IMG/VR virus record: IMGVR_UViG_3300010151_000009
Location: 20,512-84,511 of that record
DNA from: a virus
DNA: 64,000 nt
Direction: 5' to 3' (one strand)
Every line of letters begins with the position of its first letter. Within the stretch, counting starts at the first letter, position 1. Of this stretch, positions 16,582 through 26,705 are shown piece by piece. The notes beneath the pieces are model-generated. The model was given only the letters and a program-made list of their open reading frames with translations, did not search any database and had not been told where the DNA came from. A program made the position numbers and the translations under genes.

Positions 16582-19500
16582 TTAAATTGAATCTGGGTCG
16601 CTTTGACAATGGCTTATATTTAAATAATATCCCATTAATGTCTCAACACAGTTACATGGGCCATCACAACATGGTACCCACGCCATTCTATTACTATCTA
16701 TGTTTCCAGGATCTAAAACGTCTGATATATGTATTGTAGCTATATCAGGTGATCCACTCCAAGGTGATATATTAGCACAAAAAGCTAATCCAGCACCATA
16801 AGTATTCAAAGGATCATCTACATATCCTGCAGTTCCAGATGCTTTTACTAATTTTGCTTTTAAGGCATTTCCTTTAGCAGCACTTAAACTATAAGCATGT
16901 GTAATAGCACCTACAATATAATCTCCCCATGTTATATATGTACCCGGGAAACACGTATTTGAAATAGCTATTATTCTTCTTTTAATTTGGCTAGTTCCTG
17001 AAATAGCATTGTCCTCACAACACTCGTCTGGCCAATTGGTATTACAAGGGTCACAAGTTAATCCTCCGTATGTAGATAAATCTGCCCAAATTCCATGTAA
17101 TGAAACAATTCCATTACATAAGGTTTCTGCATTAGGCCAGCAATTATATGCAGCAAAATCTATTGCATTTTGCAATCCTAAAGTAACCATAGCTCCACAA
17201 TCTTGCCATAATACTAGTGGATTAACTGCACATGTATCTATTGCTGTAGCCGGTACGGGTATACAATCAAATCTAGGACAGTACTCACAACAATCAGGTC
17301 TAAGATCTAAATCTAAATCAGGACATGGAATAGTTGCGGTCGAATCATAGTTTAATGCTTCAGGATCAGTACATCCTTCACCAGGATATATACAACAACA
17401 GTCACATGTAGCTGCCGCGTCATAATTTATTGCTGTTGCATCCATACACCCATAAACACAGTAATCACAACATGGTGGAACTCCTGTAGTGTTTGGAATA
17501 AGTGCTGGTGTAGATCCATCACAATTTGCAGTAGCTGCTGGATTGTAATTAGTAGCTGCTGGATCCATGCAATCACAAAGTGTAAAGTTACTAACTACAA
17601 TTGGAACACAGTGTTCAGCACAAATTGCTTGAGGGAAATTAGCACAAGCATTCCACACTTCATCATGACAAAATTGATATGTATCATTTCCTGTAATAGG
17701 AGCACTATAAGTTGCGGTATATGACCCTGGATTAGGGGGCACAGTATCAACACCACTAGCAATAATAGCTCCGGAACTATTTTCAAATCTCCAAGTTATA
17801 GTTCCTCCACAAGCTGGATTCACGCCATTAGCCATACAATTAAGTCCAGCAAAAATAGTACCATTTGTAACACATCCTCCTGCAATATTTGTCCATGTAG
17901 TTACTCCACATCCACATCCACTTACCGTTGTACAACAAGGATTACAATTCTGATGTAATGACCAATCAGGCGGGTTAGCTGCATTTGTGTTAATAGCAGG
18001 TTGAACTGTATTACACGGTGCAGAATTATAATAATTAGGAGAACTAGAATTACTACAAACATTCACTAGTACATTTTGTTCTCCAGATTCAAAACATTGA
18101 TCTCCTTCAGTATGACCTGTAGAAGGTATTAATTTATAAGCATACCAACCCCAATCTAATCCTGTAAATGTAAATGTTGGAATTGGTAATCCTCCTTGAG
18201 AAGAAATTAATATAGCTCCACCTGAACTCCAATCGTTACCATTTGCAGTAGTAGCATAAAGTTCAATAGTCCATGTTATTGGTGCAAAAGGAATATAATA
18301 AGACGTTACAGCCATTCCAGGAGCATTTCCAACTACTGATAAAGTTCCATCTGCTGGTGCTCCACAATTAGTAGATACCTGAGTGGAAGACGAAGTAGGT
18401 CCACTCGGACCAATTATATGTCCTAAATCATCTGCAGCTCCTACTATTTGAGTATAATCTTCAATCCATCCAGTTGTAGCATCACAATATCTACAATCTA
18501 CAACTGAACTTCCAGTAGCAAATGGATCATAATTTAATGCAAGTGGATCAGTACACCCAGCTGTACATTGACTACATGATAAATCATCACAAACAGCTGC
18601 TGGATCAAAGTTACATACATCATATCCATCTACACAAGGGAATATACATGGATTACCCAAACTATCATTACCATTTATATCTGGATTTGATCCAGGGGTA
18701 GTATCTGTACATCCCATTGGACAACAAGGTCCAGGACATGTGCAAGTTGGACAATACCATGGATTTAATGAATCTTGACATCCTGCAGTACAATTTACAC
18801 AACATGAAATATCTCCATAAGTTCCTGCGAATACATATGCTGTACTACCAGGAGGATTTCCAACGCAGTCACATGTTGCAGTTGCATCATAATTTCCAGG
18901 GAAAGAATAATTAACCCAATCCATACACCCATTCGCACAAGGTTGACAACATGAGTCATATCCAAGATTCATTGGTCCTGAAGTAGCATCTCCAGGTATT
19001 GTTAAAGGATCACCATTACAATCACAGGTTGCTGTTGGATCATAATTTATATATCCAGGAGTTACTGCACATCCTGTATTACAGTACTCACAACAACATC
19101 CATCTGCATTTGTTAAAATAGTTTGACCGCCTACGCATGGGGCTCCAAACGTTCCATCACAAGGACAATCTGCTGTTACATCATAATTAGTTGCTACAGG
19201 ATCCATACATCCATAAGTTGTACAATATAAACAACAATCATTATCATTTACTATATTATAAGGATTAACACTATTACAAGGGCATCCCGCTGAAGCATCA
19301 AAGTTTATAGCAGTTGGGTCAGTACATCCAGGATAAGTACAACATGTAGTTGATGCTCCTCCCATTACTTGATCACAATCCGCGCATGCAGCTGCATCAT
19401 AATTACAAGCTCCAACTAAAGTAGCATGATTCGCATTAACGGTTGTAATATCTGGGCATCCATCTATTAAACAACAAGAACCATCATCACAAGTTGCAGT

Positions 19501-22500
19501 TGGGTCAAAATTAAAAGCTAATGGATCTGTACATCCATAAACACACGGAATACAACAACAATCAGGTCCGGTTTGGCCTAAGACGCATGGAGGCCCGTAT
19601 AAAGCAGCTAATGGATCTGAATCATCACAATGACAAGTAGCAGCAGAGTTATAATTAGAAGCTAATGGATCCATACATCCGTATATACAACAAGCTGGTG
19701 TAGGAGTTCCTACTGTTACTTGCCAAGATGTAGCAAACATTCCTAATGTTCCTGATCCTATAGTTGTAGCTGTATTTACATCTATAAGACTCCAAGCTAA
19801 ATAATTTCCAATAATATCAGGAGGAACTACTAAACAAGTCTCTACAAGATAACAATCATCTTCAGCACAAAATATATCAGCTGAGAATGTAGTAATAGTA
19901 GGATATGCAACACTATTTGAAGTCCAAGTATATGGTCCATATACTGTTCCTGTATTTTGACCTGTAAGAGTAATAGTACAAGTATCCCATGCTAGATCCA
20001 TTCCACTTAAATTATCATCAGATAATACTAATTCAATTTCAGTTTGTCCAGGAGGACACCCACAACAATCATTATCATCTGTCCCATCACATAATGTACA
20101 ACATGGGCAGGTAGCTAGTGGATTATAATTTCCTGCTGTTGGGTCCATACAACCACATACAGGTAAAGTAATAGCTTGTGTATATTCATGATTACATACT
20201 GTTCCGTCTGCATAAGTTACTGTAGCAATCCATTTATATGTACCATCTCCATTAGCAAAGTATGGTGCTCCAGAGTTAAGTAGTGTATTACAATCTTCTA
20301 TAATTGAATGTGTATATGTTGTATTTACCCCACTATCTGTCTGCACATTAGCATTTATAACAGTAAATACAGCAGGAGCAATTTCATATGAAAGTGACCA
20401 TACAACAGTGGTAATAGGAGATGGACCTGGAGTAGGGCAAGTTAACATAACCCACATATCTACTACACATGGACCATTTGTTGCTCCAGTTCCAGAAGTT
20501 AATCCAGTACATTGAGCACAAGGAGTTGGATAAATACAACATCCATCATCATATCCAGGATTAGTAATTGTAAACCCAGCACAATTATCTAATAAGTTTG
20601 TGGCAGGTGTTCCAGGATATAATGATCCAAATCCTCCCATATTATTAATATATGTCATAGGCATAGACCCATCATCTAAACATGCAATACAACTACCATC
20701 ATCTATAGTAGCTCCAGCATTATAATTTGTAGAATTAACATCTGTACACCCATATGTAGCAACACAAACTGAACAATTAGTCGTAGCATGTGTTGCTGCT
20801 ACTGTTGCAGGAACAAGAGCAGGATTAGGTAGTGGTAATCCAGGTCCTGGTAAGGGAAGCATAGAATAATTATATGTATTAGGTAAAACAGGCCATGTAT
20901 CATGACATACCTGTCCCACATATTCCCAGCATGTAAGTGTAGTACCCCATCCACCACCATTAGTATAATATGGCATCATCACTGTTTCTCCCGGAAGAAT
21001 TGAAGCTCCTAATGCAGTTTCGAAAGCATCAAACCAATCTTGATTGTCATCTACAGTTTGAGCTATTGTACTTGCAACAGGAGCAAAGAATTCATTGGAT
21101 CCATTACATGTCTGAAATATATGCCAATAATGACAACAAGAATTCCATCCTACAGCAGTAGTACCTGCAGCTGTACCATCACAGTTATTAGTCCAAACAT
21201 TACTATAATCACCAGCACAAACATCTAAACATCCATTTGTACCATATGTACAAGTTCCATCATCACAATCAGCTGCTGCATTATAGTTAGATGCTAAAGG
21301 GTCTGTACATCCACATACTTCTAAAACTACAGCAGTTATTGGACTACTATAATTACATTTTGTACCGCTAGCACCTCCATAATATAATGAAATATTTACT
21401 TGATAATTTCCGGCTCCATGAATAAACTCATCTATTGAATTAATACAATCATAAGAATATGTTGCACTAATAGGGTCTGTAATAGGGAGTCCTGCAAAAC
21501 TTGTTCCTGCAACTAAAGTATTAGCCCCACCTGGATCAAATCTTAATTCAATATCATAAGTAGCAATTACTCCATTTGTAATTAAATCACATGTAAATAA
21601 AAAGTCATAATCAGTTGGACATGGATTTGATGCATTTGCAGTAAAGGTATTTGTTATAGAAGGAGGATCACAACAAGGATATATACAACAACTTGTATCA
21701 GGACCTCCTAACGTACATAAACAATCAGCATTATAAGATGCACTATAATTAGCTGCAGTTGGATCCATACAGCCTTCATAAAGACAACAAGTATCAACTC
21801 CCCATGTTCCTCCAAGTATATAAGCTGCACTTCCTGGCAGATTATTATTACAATCTGTTGTACAGCCTACACAGGTATTACACGCAGCTGGATCCATACA
21901 TCCTGGTATACACATAAAACAAGAGCCATCATCTATACAAGCCATTGGATCGTAATTACACATCATTGGATCAGTACATCCTAGTGTAGTACAACAAGCA
22001 ATAGTACTATTAAATGAAGATTGATGTAGTACAATTTCAATTAAACTATTTGTACAATTTCCCCAATCAGCAGATCCTATAGTATTACTTATTTGTGCTC
22101 CAGTCGCAGCTCCAGTTATTAATTGATGACAGGTATTTATAAGAGCATCAGTGATAGGTCCAGGTGTAGTAACTGTATGATATACAAACCCTAATGCATT
22201 CGTAGTTCCTATAAGTACATTTCCTCCTCCATTTAGCTCTAGATGTATATCATAACCAGTAACTGGTACACCAAATTGATCTACTACACTTATAGCTAAA
22301 CAATGACAATCTGCACACCCACAAACTCCACTTCCTCCTAATGTATATAAAAAAGGAGTTATAGTATTAACAAAACTAGTTGTTGTTACTCCCACATCAA
22401 AATGTTGTTGAGCTAAATCCCATCCATAATTATCTAAACCACCATATCCTGCATCATGTAGAAGAGCACTTCCACTTCCTCCAGGAACATTATTAACTCC

Positions 22501-25098
22501 TACACAACAAGAGTCAGCATTGTTTTCATCCCAATATGTATTTCTTCTTTGAGGACTTTGAAATGCAGATACTCCACTATATCCTACATTTAAAGCTGTT
22601 CCAAAATTAGTAGGAGAAAACGGTAATTGTGAATAAAAAGCTTGCCATCCCGGATCAACACTTCCTTCAAACCATGTATCTTCAAATATTCTAAATCCAG
22701 GCCCATGCCAAGAACTAAGGTTGGTAGGAAAAGTTAAAAAATCAAAAGGATATAATGCTGAAGCTGTTCCAGGTAGAAAATGACCATCTTTGACAGGTTT
22801 ATTACCACTTCTAATTGCAGCAAATCCATGCATAACTAATGCAGAAAGTAACCATCCATTTCCCATTGGATAGAAAAAACAATTATTTGATTTCCCAGCT
22901 GCATCCCAAGTATTCCAAGCATTTTTATATTTTCTATACATCCCTTGAAATGGTGAATTTGTTGTAAAGTTATTTCTCCATGATGAGAAATTCTCATCTG
23001 AATTATCTTGATTTTTAGGAGTAAGTACAACTGGAGATGCACCTGGATTATTAGTATTAAGCATAAGAGTATCCCAAGCCGGAGCAGTTTTAAAAGCAGC
23101 CGGTCCTACAAACCAAAAAGCACTAAGAATTGTAAAATACCCAAATGCATTATGGACTGCCGCTGGATCCCACACTCTATGCTCATCCATCCAATTAGAA
23201 AGCCATACTGAACTCTCAGCTTCATCAAGAAACATAATAGATACTGGATCATTTACTGCACACATAGTAGTCCAATGTGGCATATTTGCTTCTCCAGCTG
23301 GAGTATTATACCAGCCACGAACAGCAACAGGATATGAAGGAAGAAATCCTCCGGGAGGTGTCCAAGTAGCTGAAATCCAAGAATTAATTTGTTCATAGGG
23401 AACAGTTATAGCTGGTATAACATTATTATACTCATCTCTATCTATACTATGAGTTAATCCATGAGTCCAATTACCACCTGGTGCAGGTGTAGTATCTACC
23501 TCTCTAGACATCTTCATGTACCAATTTTCAATATTATTAGCTACGATCCAAGCTGCTATTTTTATTTCATTATATAAATAACTATTAGTAACATTAGTAT
23601 TTGCTATTCCTGGTAATCCGCTTTGCCAAATAATGCCGGAAGCACCTGCCGATGGACTAGGATCTTCCATTGGATAATTACCTTGTTCTAACCATCTTTC
23701 TCTATTAGTCATTATATGATATTGTTCACCAGCCCATCCAGCAGCTTGTTCAGCGTCTAACCAAGTTTTAACAGTAGAATATGTTTTTATTACTTGAGTT
23801 GTTCCCCAAGATGAAGTATCATACCATATATAAATATCATTACTAGGACCTAATTGTCCTCCCCCACAATTAGGGTTTGCCCAAGGAGGAAATGGAGCAC
23901 CAAATGGATGGTGTGTTCCAGTCACAGTACAGACACCTCTTGTTATAATTTGTACAGATCCAGATTGATTAACATTTGGTACTTGATAAAGAGATACTCC
24001 ATTTGCAGTTATCCAATCATTTACTGAATTACACCACGTCATACCAGGTAAGAATTGCCACCCCTGCCATCCAGCACTATTTAGATTATATTCATAATTT
24101 AATAATGCTGTACCATTACCTAAATGTAATATAATTTCTGGCCATCCGTTCGAAGCATTAGGTTCACAAATTTCATCATAAATGATATCACATTTACCTG
24201 TTTGTGTACACGTATGTTTATACTTATGCTGAACATGCATATGCCATGAAAAGTATCCTTCTCCTACACCATCATTAGCAGGTATCCAATTAAATATTCC
24301 TAATTCATCTTCTAGAACCCTATTATAATCTAACATAGGAGTACTTCCTGCAATAGTTGGAGGTGGTACAGTACTCCACCACATATTACTACCCTGCCCA
24401 TTTACAACTATAGCTTGAAAAGCCTCATGAGTTCCACCGTTTGCAAAAGGATAACCTTTGATAAAAGTATCTAGGTCATCAGTAGTATTTGTAGCAATAT
24501 CAATTAAATTTGTATTTAATGTGCCATTAGGATCCAACATAATATTAAACCATACCATTTTATGTGGTCCTCCATTATCAGCACTATTCCAAAAATGTCC
24601 ACTTTCATAAAAAGAAGATGTTCCATTATTATCACAAGTTTCTTGGCCAGCCCATGCAATAGTTTTTGGATTTGCGCTCCATAAAGCTCCTCCTGCTCCT
24701 ATTTTAGTGTCCCAACTCTCTAGATCATGATAACATCCCCCAATAACCATTTCAACTGGGTAGACAGCAACATGTCCATTTAAAAGATCATCAAACGTTA
24801 ATTCCATGTGCATGATGAATCCAACATCATCTGTGCAATTCAAGCTTTCCATCTTCATTATATAATAACGCTGGTCAGCTAAATTCTGTGCGGAATTTTG
24901 TCTAATATGAGGGCCGTCAAAAGTTACTACTATTGTTGGTTGACTGGCGGGAGCACTCCATGCAATATTAGCATCTGTAGTAAGTATAGACCACGGATCT
25001 AATAATGTAGATGTATCATTAGGTTGGGCTATTATAGCATAAGCAGTGTGATGATCTTGCCTCCATGCGTGTATACTAAATTTAAAAATACCATCCAT
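16582..25098 (-). CDS. Giant virion/adhesin protein with about 20 GCTDP...NY...DDGSC repeats
   Basis: This is a 2838-residue protein. Residues about 1-930 are Trp-, Asn- and Gly-rich with no repeat. Near 945-1030 an Ig or carboxypeptidase-regulatory-like segment appears (AISVVDQFGVPVTGYDIHLEL). From about 1039 to 2590 there are roughly 20 copies of a Cys-rich unit, best seen as GCTDPLAFNFDPTATCDDGSC-like modules, separated by beta-rich inserts. This unit is common in secreted, type IX-exported proteins of marine Bacteroidetes. The C-terminal 250 residues are again non-repetitive. It lies between decoration-like genes and fibre genes in the virion operon, so it is probably a surface appendage or adhesin. 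The fold of the unit and whether it binds metal or forms disulfides cannot be read from sequence. Confidence 0.75.
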   Translation of the reverse strand: MDGIFKFSIHAWRQDHHTAYAIIAQPNDTSTLLDPWSILTTDANIAWSAPASQPTIVVTFDGPHIRQNSAQNLADQRYYIMKMESLNCTDDVGFIMHMELTFDDLLNGHVAVYPVEMVIGGCYHDLESWDTKIGAGGALWSANPKTIAWAGQETCDNNGTSSFYESGHFWNSADNGGPHKMVWFNIMLDPNGTLNTNLIDIATNTTDDLDTFIKGYPFANGGTHEAFQAIVVNGQGSNMWWSTVPPPTIAGSTPMLDYNRVLEDELGIFNWIPANDGVGEGYFSWHMHVQHKYKHTCTQTGKCDIIYDEICEPNASNGWPEIILHLGNGTALLNYEYNLNSAGWQGWQFLPGMTWCNSVNDWITANGVSLYQVPNVNQSGSVQIITRGVCTVTGTHHPFGAPFPPWANPNCGGGQLGPSNDIYIWYDTSSWGTTQVIKTYSTVKTWLDAEQAAGWAGEQYHIMTNRERWLEQGNYPMEDPSPSAGASGIIWQSGLPGIANTNVTNSYLYNEIKIAAWIVANNIENWYMKMSREVDTTPAPGGNWTHGLTHSIDRDEYNNVIPAITVPYEQINSWISATWTPPGGFLPSYPVAVRGWYNTPAGEANMPHWTTMCAVNDPVSIMFLDEAESSVWLSNWMDEHRVWDPAAVHNAFGYFTILSAFWFVGPAAFKTAPAWDTLMLNTNNPGASPVVLTPKNQDNSDENFSSWRNNFTTNSPFQGMYRKYKNAWNTWDAAGKSNNCFFYPMGNGWLLSALVMHGFAAIRSGNKPVKDGHFLPGTASALYPFDFLTFPTNLSSWHGPGFRIFEDTWFEGSVDPGWQAFYSQLPFSPTNFGTALNVGYSGVSAFQSPQRRNTYWDENNADSCCVGVNNVPGGSGSALLHDAGYGGLDNYGWDLAQQHFDVGVTTTSFVNTITPFLYTLGGSGVCGCADCHCLAISVVDQFGVPVTGYDIHLELNGGGNVLIGTTNALGFVYHTVTTPGPITDALINTCHQLITGAATGAQISNTIGSADWGNCTNSLIEIVLHQSSFNSTIACCTTLGCTDPMMCNYDPMACIDDGSCFMCIPGCMDPAACNTCVGCTTDCNNNLPGSAAYILGGTWGVDTCCLYEGCMDPTAANYSASYNADCLCTLGGPDTSCCIYPCCDPPSITNTFTANASNPCPTDYDFLFTCDLITNGVIATYDIELRFDPGGANTLVAGTSFAGLPITDPISATYSYDCINSIDEFIHGAGNYQVNISLYYGGASGTKCNYSSPITAVVLEVCGCTDPLASNYNAAADCDDGTCTYGTNGCLDVCAGDYSNVWTNNCDGTAAGTTAVGWNSCCHYWHIFQTCNGSNEFFAPVASTIAQTVDDNQDWFDAFETALGASILPGETVMMPYYTNGGGWGTTLTCWEYVGQVCHDTWPVLPNTYNYSMLPLPGPGLPLPNPALVPATVAATHATTNCSVCVATYGCTDVNSTNYNAGATIDDGSCIACLDDGSMPMTYINNMGGFGSLYPGTPATNLLDNCAGFTITNPGYDDGCCIYPTPCAQCTGLTSGTGATNGPCVVDMWVMLTCPTPGPSPITTVVWSLSYEIAPAVFTVINANVQTDSGVNTTYTHSIIEDCNTLLNSGAPYFANGDGTYKWIATVTYADGTVCNHEYTQAITLPVCGCMDPTAGNYNPLATCPCCTLCDGTDDNDCCGCPPGQTEIELVLSDDNLSGMDLAWDTCTITLTGQNTGTVYGPYTWTSNSVAYPTITTFSADIFCAEDDCYLVETCLVVPPDIIGNYLAWSLIDVNTATTIGSGTLGMFATSWQVTVGTPTPACCIYGCMDPLASNYNSAATCHCDDSDPLAALYGPPCVLGQTGPDCCCIPCVYGCTDPLAFNFDPTATCDDGSCCLIDGCPDITTVNANHATLVGACNYDAAACADCDQVMGGASTTCCTYPGCTDPTAINFDASAGCPCNSVNPYNIVNDNDCCLYCTTYGCMDPVATNYDVTADCPCDGTFGAPCVGGQTILTNADGCCCEYCNTGCAVTPGYINYDPTATCDCNGDPLTIPGDATSGPMNLGYDSCCQPCANGCMDWVNYSFPGNYDATATCDCVGNPPGSTAYVFAGTYGDISCCVNCTAGCQDSLNPWYCPTCTCPGPCCPMGCTDTTPGSNPDINGNDSLGNPCIFPCVDGYDVCNFDPAAVCDDLSCSQCTAGCTDPLALNYDPFATGSSVVDCRYCDATTGWIEDYTQIVGAADDLGHIIGPSGPTSSSTQVSTNCGAPADGTLSVVGNAPGMAVTSYYIPFAPITWTIELYATTANGNDWSSGGAILISSQGGLPIPTFTFTGLDWGWYAYKLIPSTGHTEGDQCFESGEQNVLVNVCSNSSSPNYYNSAPCNTVQPAINTNAANPPDWSLHQNCNPCCTTVSGCGCGVTTWTNIAGGCVTNGTIFAGLNCMANGVNPACGGTITWRFENSSGAIIASGVDTVPPNPGSYTATYSAPITGNDTYQFCHDEVWNACANFPQAICAEHCVPIVVSNFTLCDCMDPAATNYNPAATANCDGSTPALIPNTTGVPPCCDYCVYGCMDATAINYDAAATCDCCCIYPGEGCTDPEALNYDSTATIPCPDLDLDLRPDCCEYCPRFDCIPVPATAIDTCAVNPLVLWQDCGAMVTLGLQNAIDFAAYNCWPNAETLCNGIVSLHGIWADLSTYGGLTCDPCNTNWPDECCEDNAISGTSQIKRRIIAISNTCFPGTYITWGDYIVGAITHAYSLSAAKGNALKAKLVKASGTAGYVDDPLNTYGAGLAFCANISPWSGSPDIATIHISDVLDPGNIDSNRMAWVPCCDGPCNCVETLMGYYLNISHCQSDPDSI
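17360..21984 (-). repeat. Coding array of GCTDP...NY...DDGSC modules
   Basis: In DNA the start of each module is visible as GGATC[AC]-x-TACATCC on the plus strand (complement of GCTDP/GCMDP codons), recurring irregularly from about 21984 down to 17360. Spacing is uneven, from about 100 bases to more than 600, because some modules abut and others are separated by larger inserts. Units have diverged at the DNA level, so this is an old protein repeat rather than a recent tandem array. Confidence 0.75.
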
Positions 25099-25110
25099 AG
25101 TAGTTAAATT

Positions 25111-25611
25111 TTAACAATCACATCCGCATGATAAGTCACATATATCTTTTGCTGTATTATATTTATCATAAGCATCTTGTAAATATCCTGTATTATAAGA
25201 CGTTATATCTAATAAACTAGCTGCTCTTTGAGCAGAATTTAAAAGAAGAAAAATTTTCTGAGCTTTTGCTAATGCTTTAGAACATTTAGCACAATTACAA
25301 TCGCATTCAACTAGCTCACGAGTTAATGCGGCTAAACAACAATCTATATCACAATGAACAACAAGACCATTAGCATCTGTTAAAACAGCAGCTACATCCC
25401 ACTGTACTTCAAATACTCCATTACCTCCTAAAGTTACAGTACCAGTTGTAGTATCTCCAGGAGCAGCAAATGTTACAGCTGTAGTTATAGTTGGTATTAC
25501 TCCTGCAAAGTCTTTTATTACAAGGTTGCCAGTTGTACCAGCACCACTACCATCTATTATTGCATAATCTAGGTCTTTACAGTCACCACTGACTACTAAT
25601 GAATCAATCAT
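25111..25611 (-). CDS. Virion protein with Cys-rich C-terminus
   Basis: In this 166-residue protein, the first 90 residues are beta-rich and Gly/Thr-rich (IIDGSGAGTTGNLVIKD, TTGTVTLGGNGVFEVQW). The second part has dense cysteines (CDIDCCLAAL, CDCNCAKCSKAL) followed by a helix and a final CDLSCGCDC. It sits 12 bases upstream of the giant Cys-repeat gene and just after a strong terminator. It may anchor the giant protein to the capsid or tail. No family recognised. Confidence 0.6.
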   Translation of the reverse strand: MIDSLVVSGDCKDLDYAIIDGSGAGTTGNLVIKDFAGVIPTITTAVTFAAPGDTTTGTVTLGGNGVFEVQWDVAAVLTDANGLVVHCDIDCCLAALTRELVECDCNCAKCSKALAKAQKIFLLLNSAQRAASLLDITSYNTGYLQDAYDKYNTAKDICDLSCGCDC

Positions 25612-25625
25612 AATGTATAGAATTT

Positions 25626-25667
25626 AAAAAAAAGATTAGTGGGGGTATTTCACCCCCAGTAATCTTT
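25626..25667 (-). terminator. Strong intrinsic terminator after the 333-aa virion gene
   Basis: Arms at 25631-25646 and 25652-25667 pair over 16 positions with one G-G mismatch, including a run of five G-C pairs. On the minus strand the hairpin is followed by an uninterrupted run of T (A at 25626-25633 on the plus strand). It lies between the stop of the 333-aa gene and the start of the 166-aa gene. This fits a highly expressed upstream gene. Confidence 0.85.
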
Positions 25668-25678
25668 ATAAGGTTAAT

Positions 25679-26680
25679 TTATATAGTTAAACAAGCAAAG
25701 TTAAGTGAAGTTGCACCTGAACATGCGTTACAAGTTCCATCTCCAAAATAACAATTAAGAATAGTTGCTAAACATCCCATAGCTGTACCATTAGGTGTTC
25801 CTGCAACAATTTCTCTTTCTGCTACTACTATTTCAATTAAATTATCTACACCATTAATACCAGAAGAAGTACTTCCATCTTTTGTAGCTACAATTACAAT
25901 AGTATCCCATCCGTCTTCAGCTGTTATAGCTGTTGCTCCAGTTGAAATTTCTGCTGCAGGAGTTTTAGGTAAAGTACCTGCTCTACTGTAGTCACCATAA
26001 GTTGTACCTCTGATATCTTCTTCAAATTGTCTGATATGGAAACCAGAACCGTATCCTGCATAAGGTTGAGTTGTATATGCACACGTAACTAATCCTCCAT
26101 TAGACCCATCCAAACCTTCAGATGCAGCTGTCCAATTAGAAAGCTCTTCAGCTACACTACCATCAGCTTTAACAGCACCTTTTCCATGTCCTGTAAAAGT
26201 TAATAATCCAGCACCATTATCTGCTACAGTACTAATCCAATGAGGAAGATCCACACTGATCATGTTAAATAATCCTGTTGCTTGTAATGTTGGTGTTAAA
26301 CCAGCTGCTCCACTAAGAGTATATGATTTAAATTCTGGTTCTCCATTAGTTACATTAACTAACTTTAATGTTATATCTGCTGCTACTGTTAAGTTAGCCC
26401 CACCAGTTGCAAAGTCAGCTGTTGCTACCCCTGCTACTTGTAGTACTGCACTTTGTCCAGTATAGTTGATTACATTTCTACCCCAAATCCATGGAGTTAC
26501 GATTTTACCGTTTGCTGCTGAATACATTGCGAAACGTATTTCAGGTGCTTCAACGATCGTATCGTTTGCTGCTAAAGCTGTTGAGCCACTTGCAGATCTT
26601 TTTTCGATGTAGATATTACCAGCTGTAGACGTGTAATGGTCTCCAGCTTGACAATCTCCGTAAATTAAATGTCTTGCCAT
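25679..26680 (-). CDS. Abundant virion structural protein (decoration or tail)
   Basis: This 333-residue protein is Ala-, Gly- and Thr-rich with many predicted strands (GNIYIEKRSASGSTALAAND, ITLKLVNVTNGEPEFKSYTL, GLLTFTGHGKG, GWDTIVIVATKDG, NLIEIVVAEREI) and a Cys-containing tail (CLATILNCYFGDGTCNACSG). There is no catalytic motif or membrane segment. A strong intrinsic terminator follows and its codons are well mixed, both suggesting high expression. Position after the capsid and neck genes suggests an outer decoration protein or major tail component; I cannot choose between them. Confidence 0.6.
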   Translation of the reverse strand: MARHLIYGDCQAGDHYTSTAGNIYIEKRSASGSTALAANDTIVEAPEIRFAMYSAANGKIVTPWIWGRNVINYTGQSAVLQVAGVATADFATGGANLTVAADITLKLVNVTNGEPEFKSYTLSGAAGLTPTLQATGLFNMISVDLPHWISTVADNGAGLLTFTGHGKGAVKADGSVAEELSNWTAASEGLDGSNGGLVTCAYTTQPYAGYGSGFHIRQFEEDIRGTTYGDYSRAGTLPKTPAAEISTGATAITAEDGWDTIVIVATKDGSTSSGINGVDNLIEIVVAEREIVAGTPNGTAMGCLATILNCYFGDGTCNACSGATSLNFACLTI

Positions 26681-26705
26681 TTTCTTTTGTTTTTAAAATT
26701 AATAA

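Noticed and set aside
17009-17350. Rightward open frame of 113 codons inside the giant repeat gene
   Set aside because: Opposite strand of a coherent long gene, with no leader or neighbours.
17360-21984. CRISPR array or tandem DNA repeat
   Set aside because: The recurring words are codons of a diverged protein repeat with irregular spacing in one open frame.
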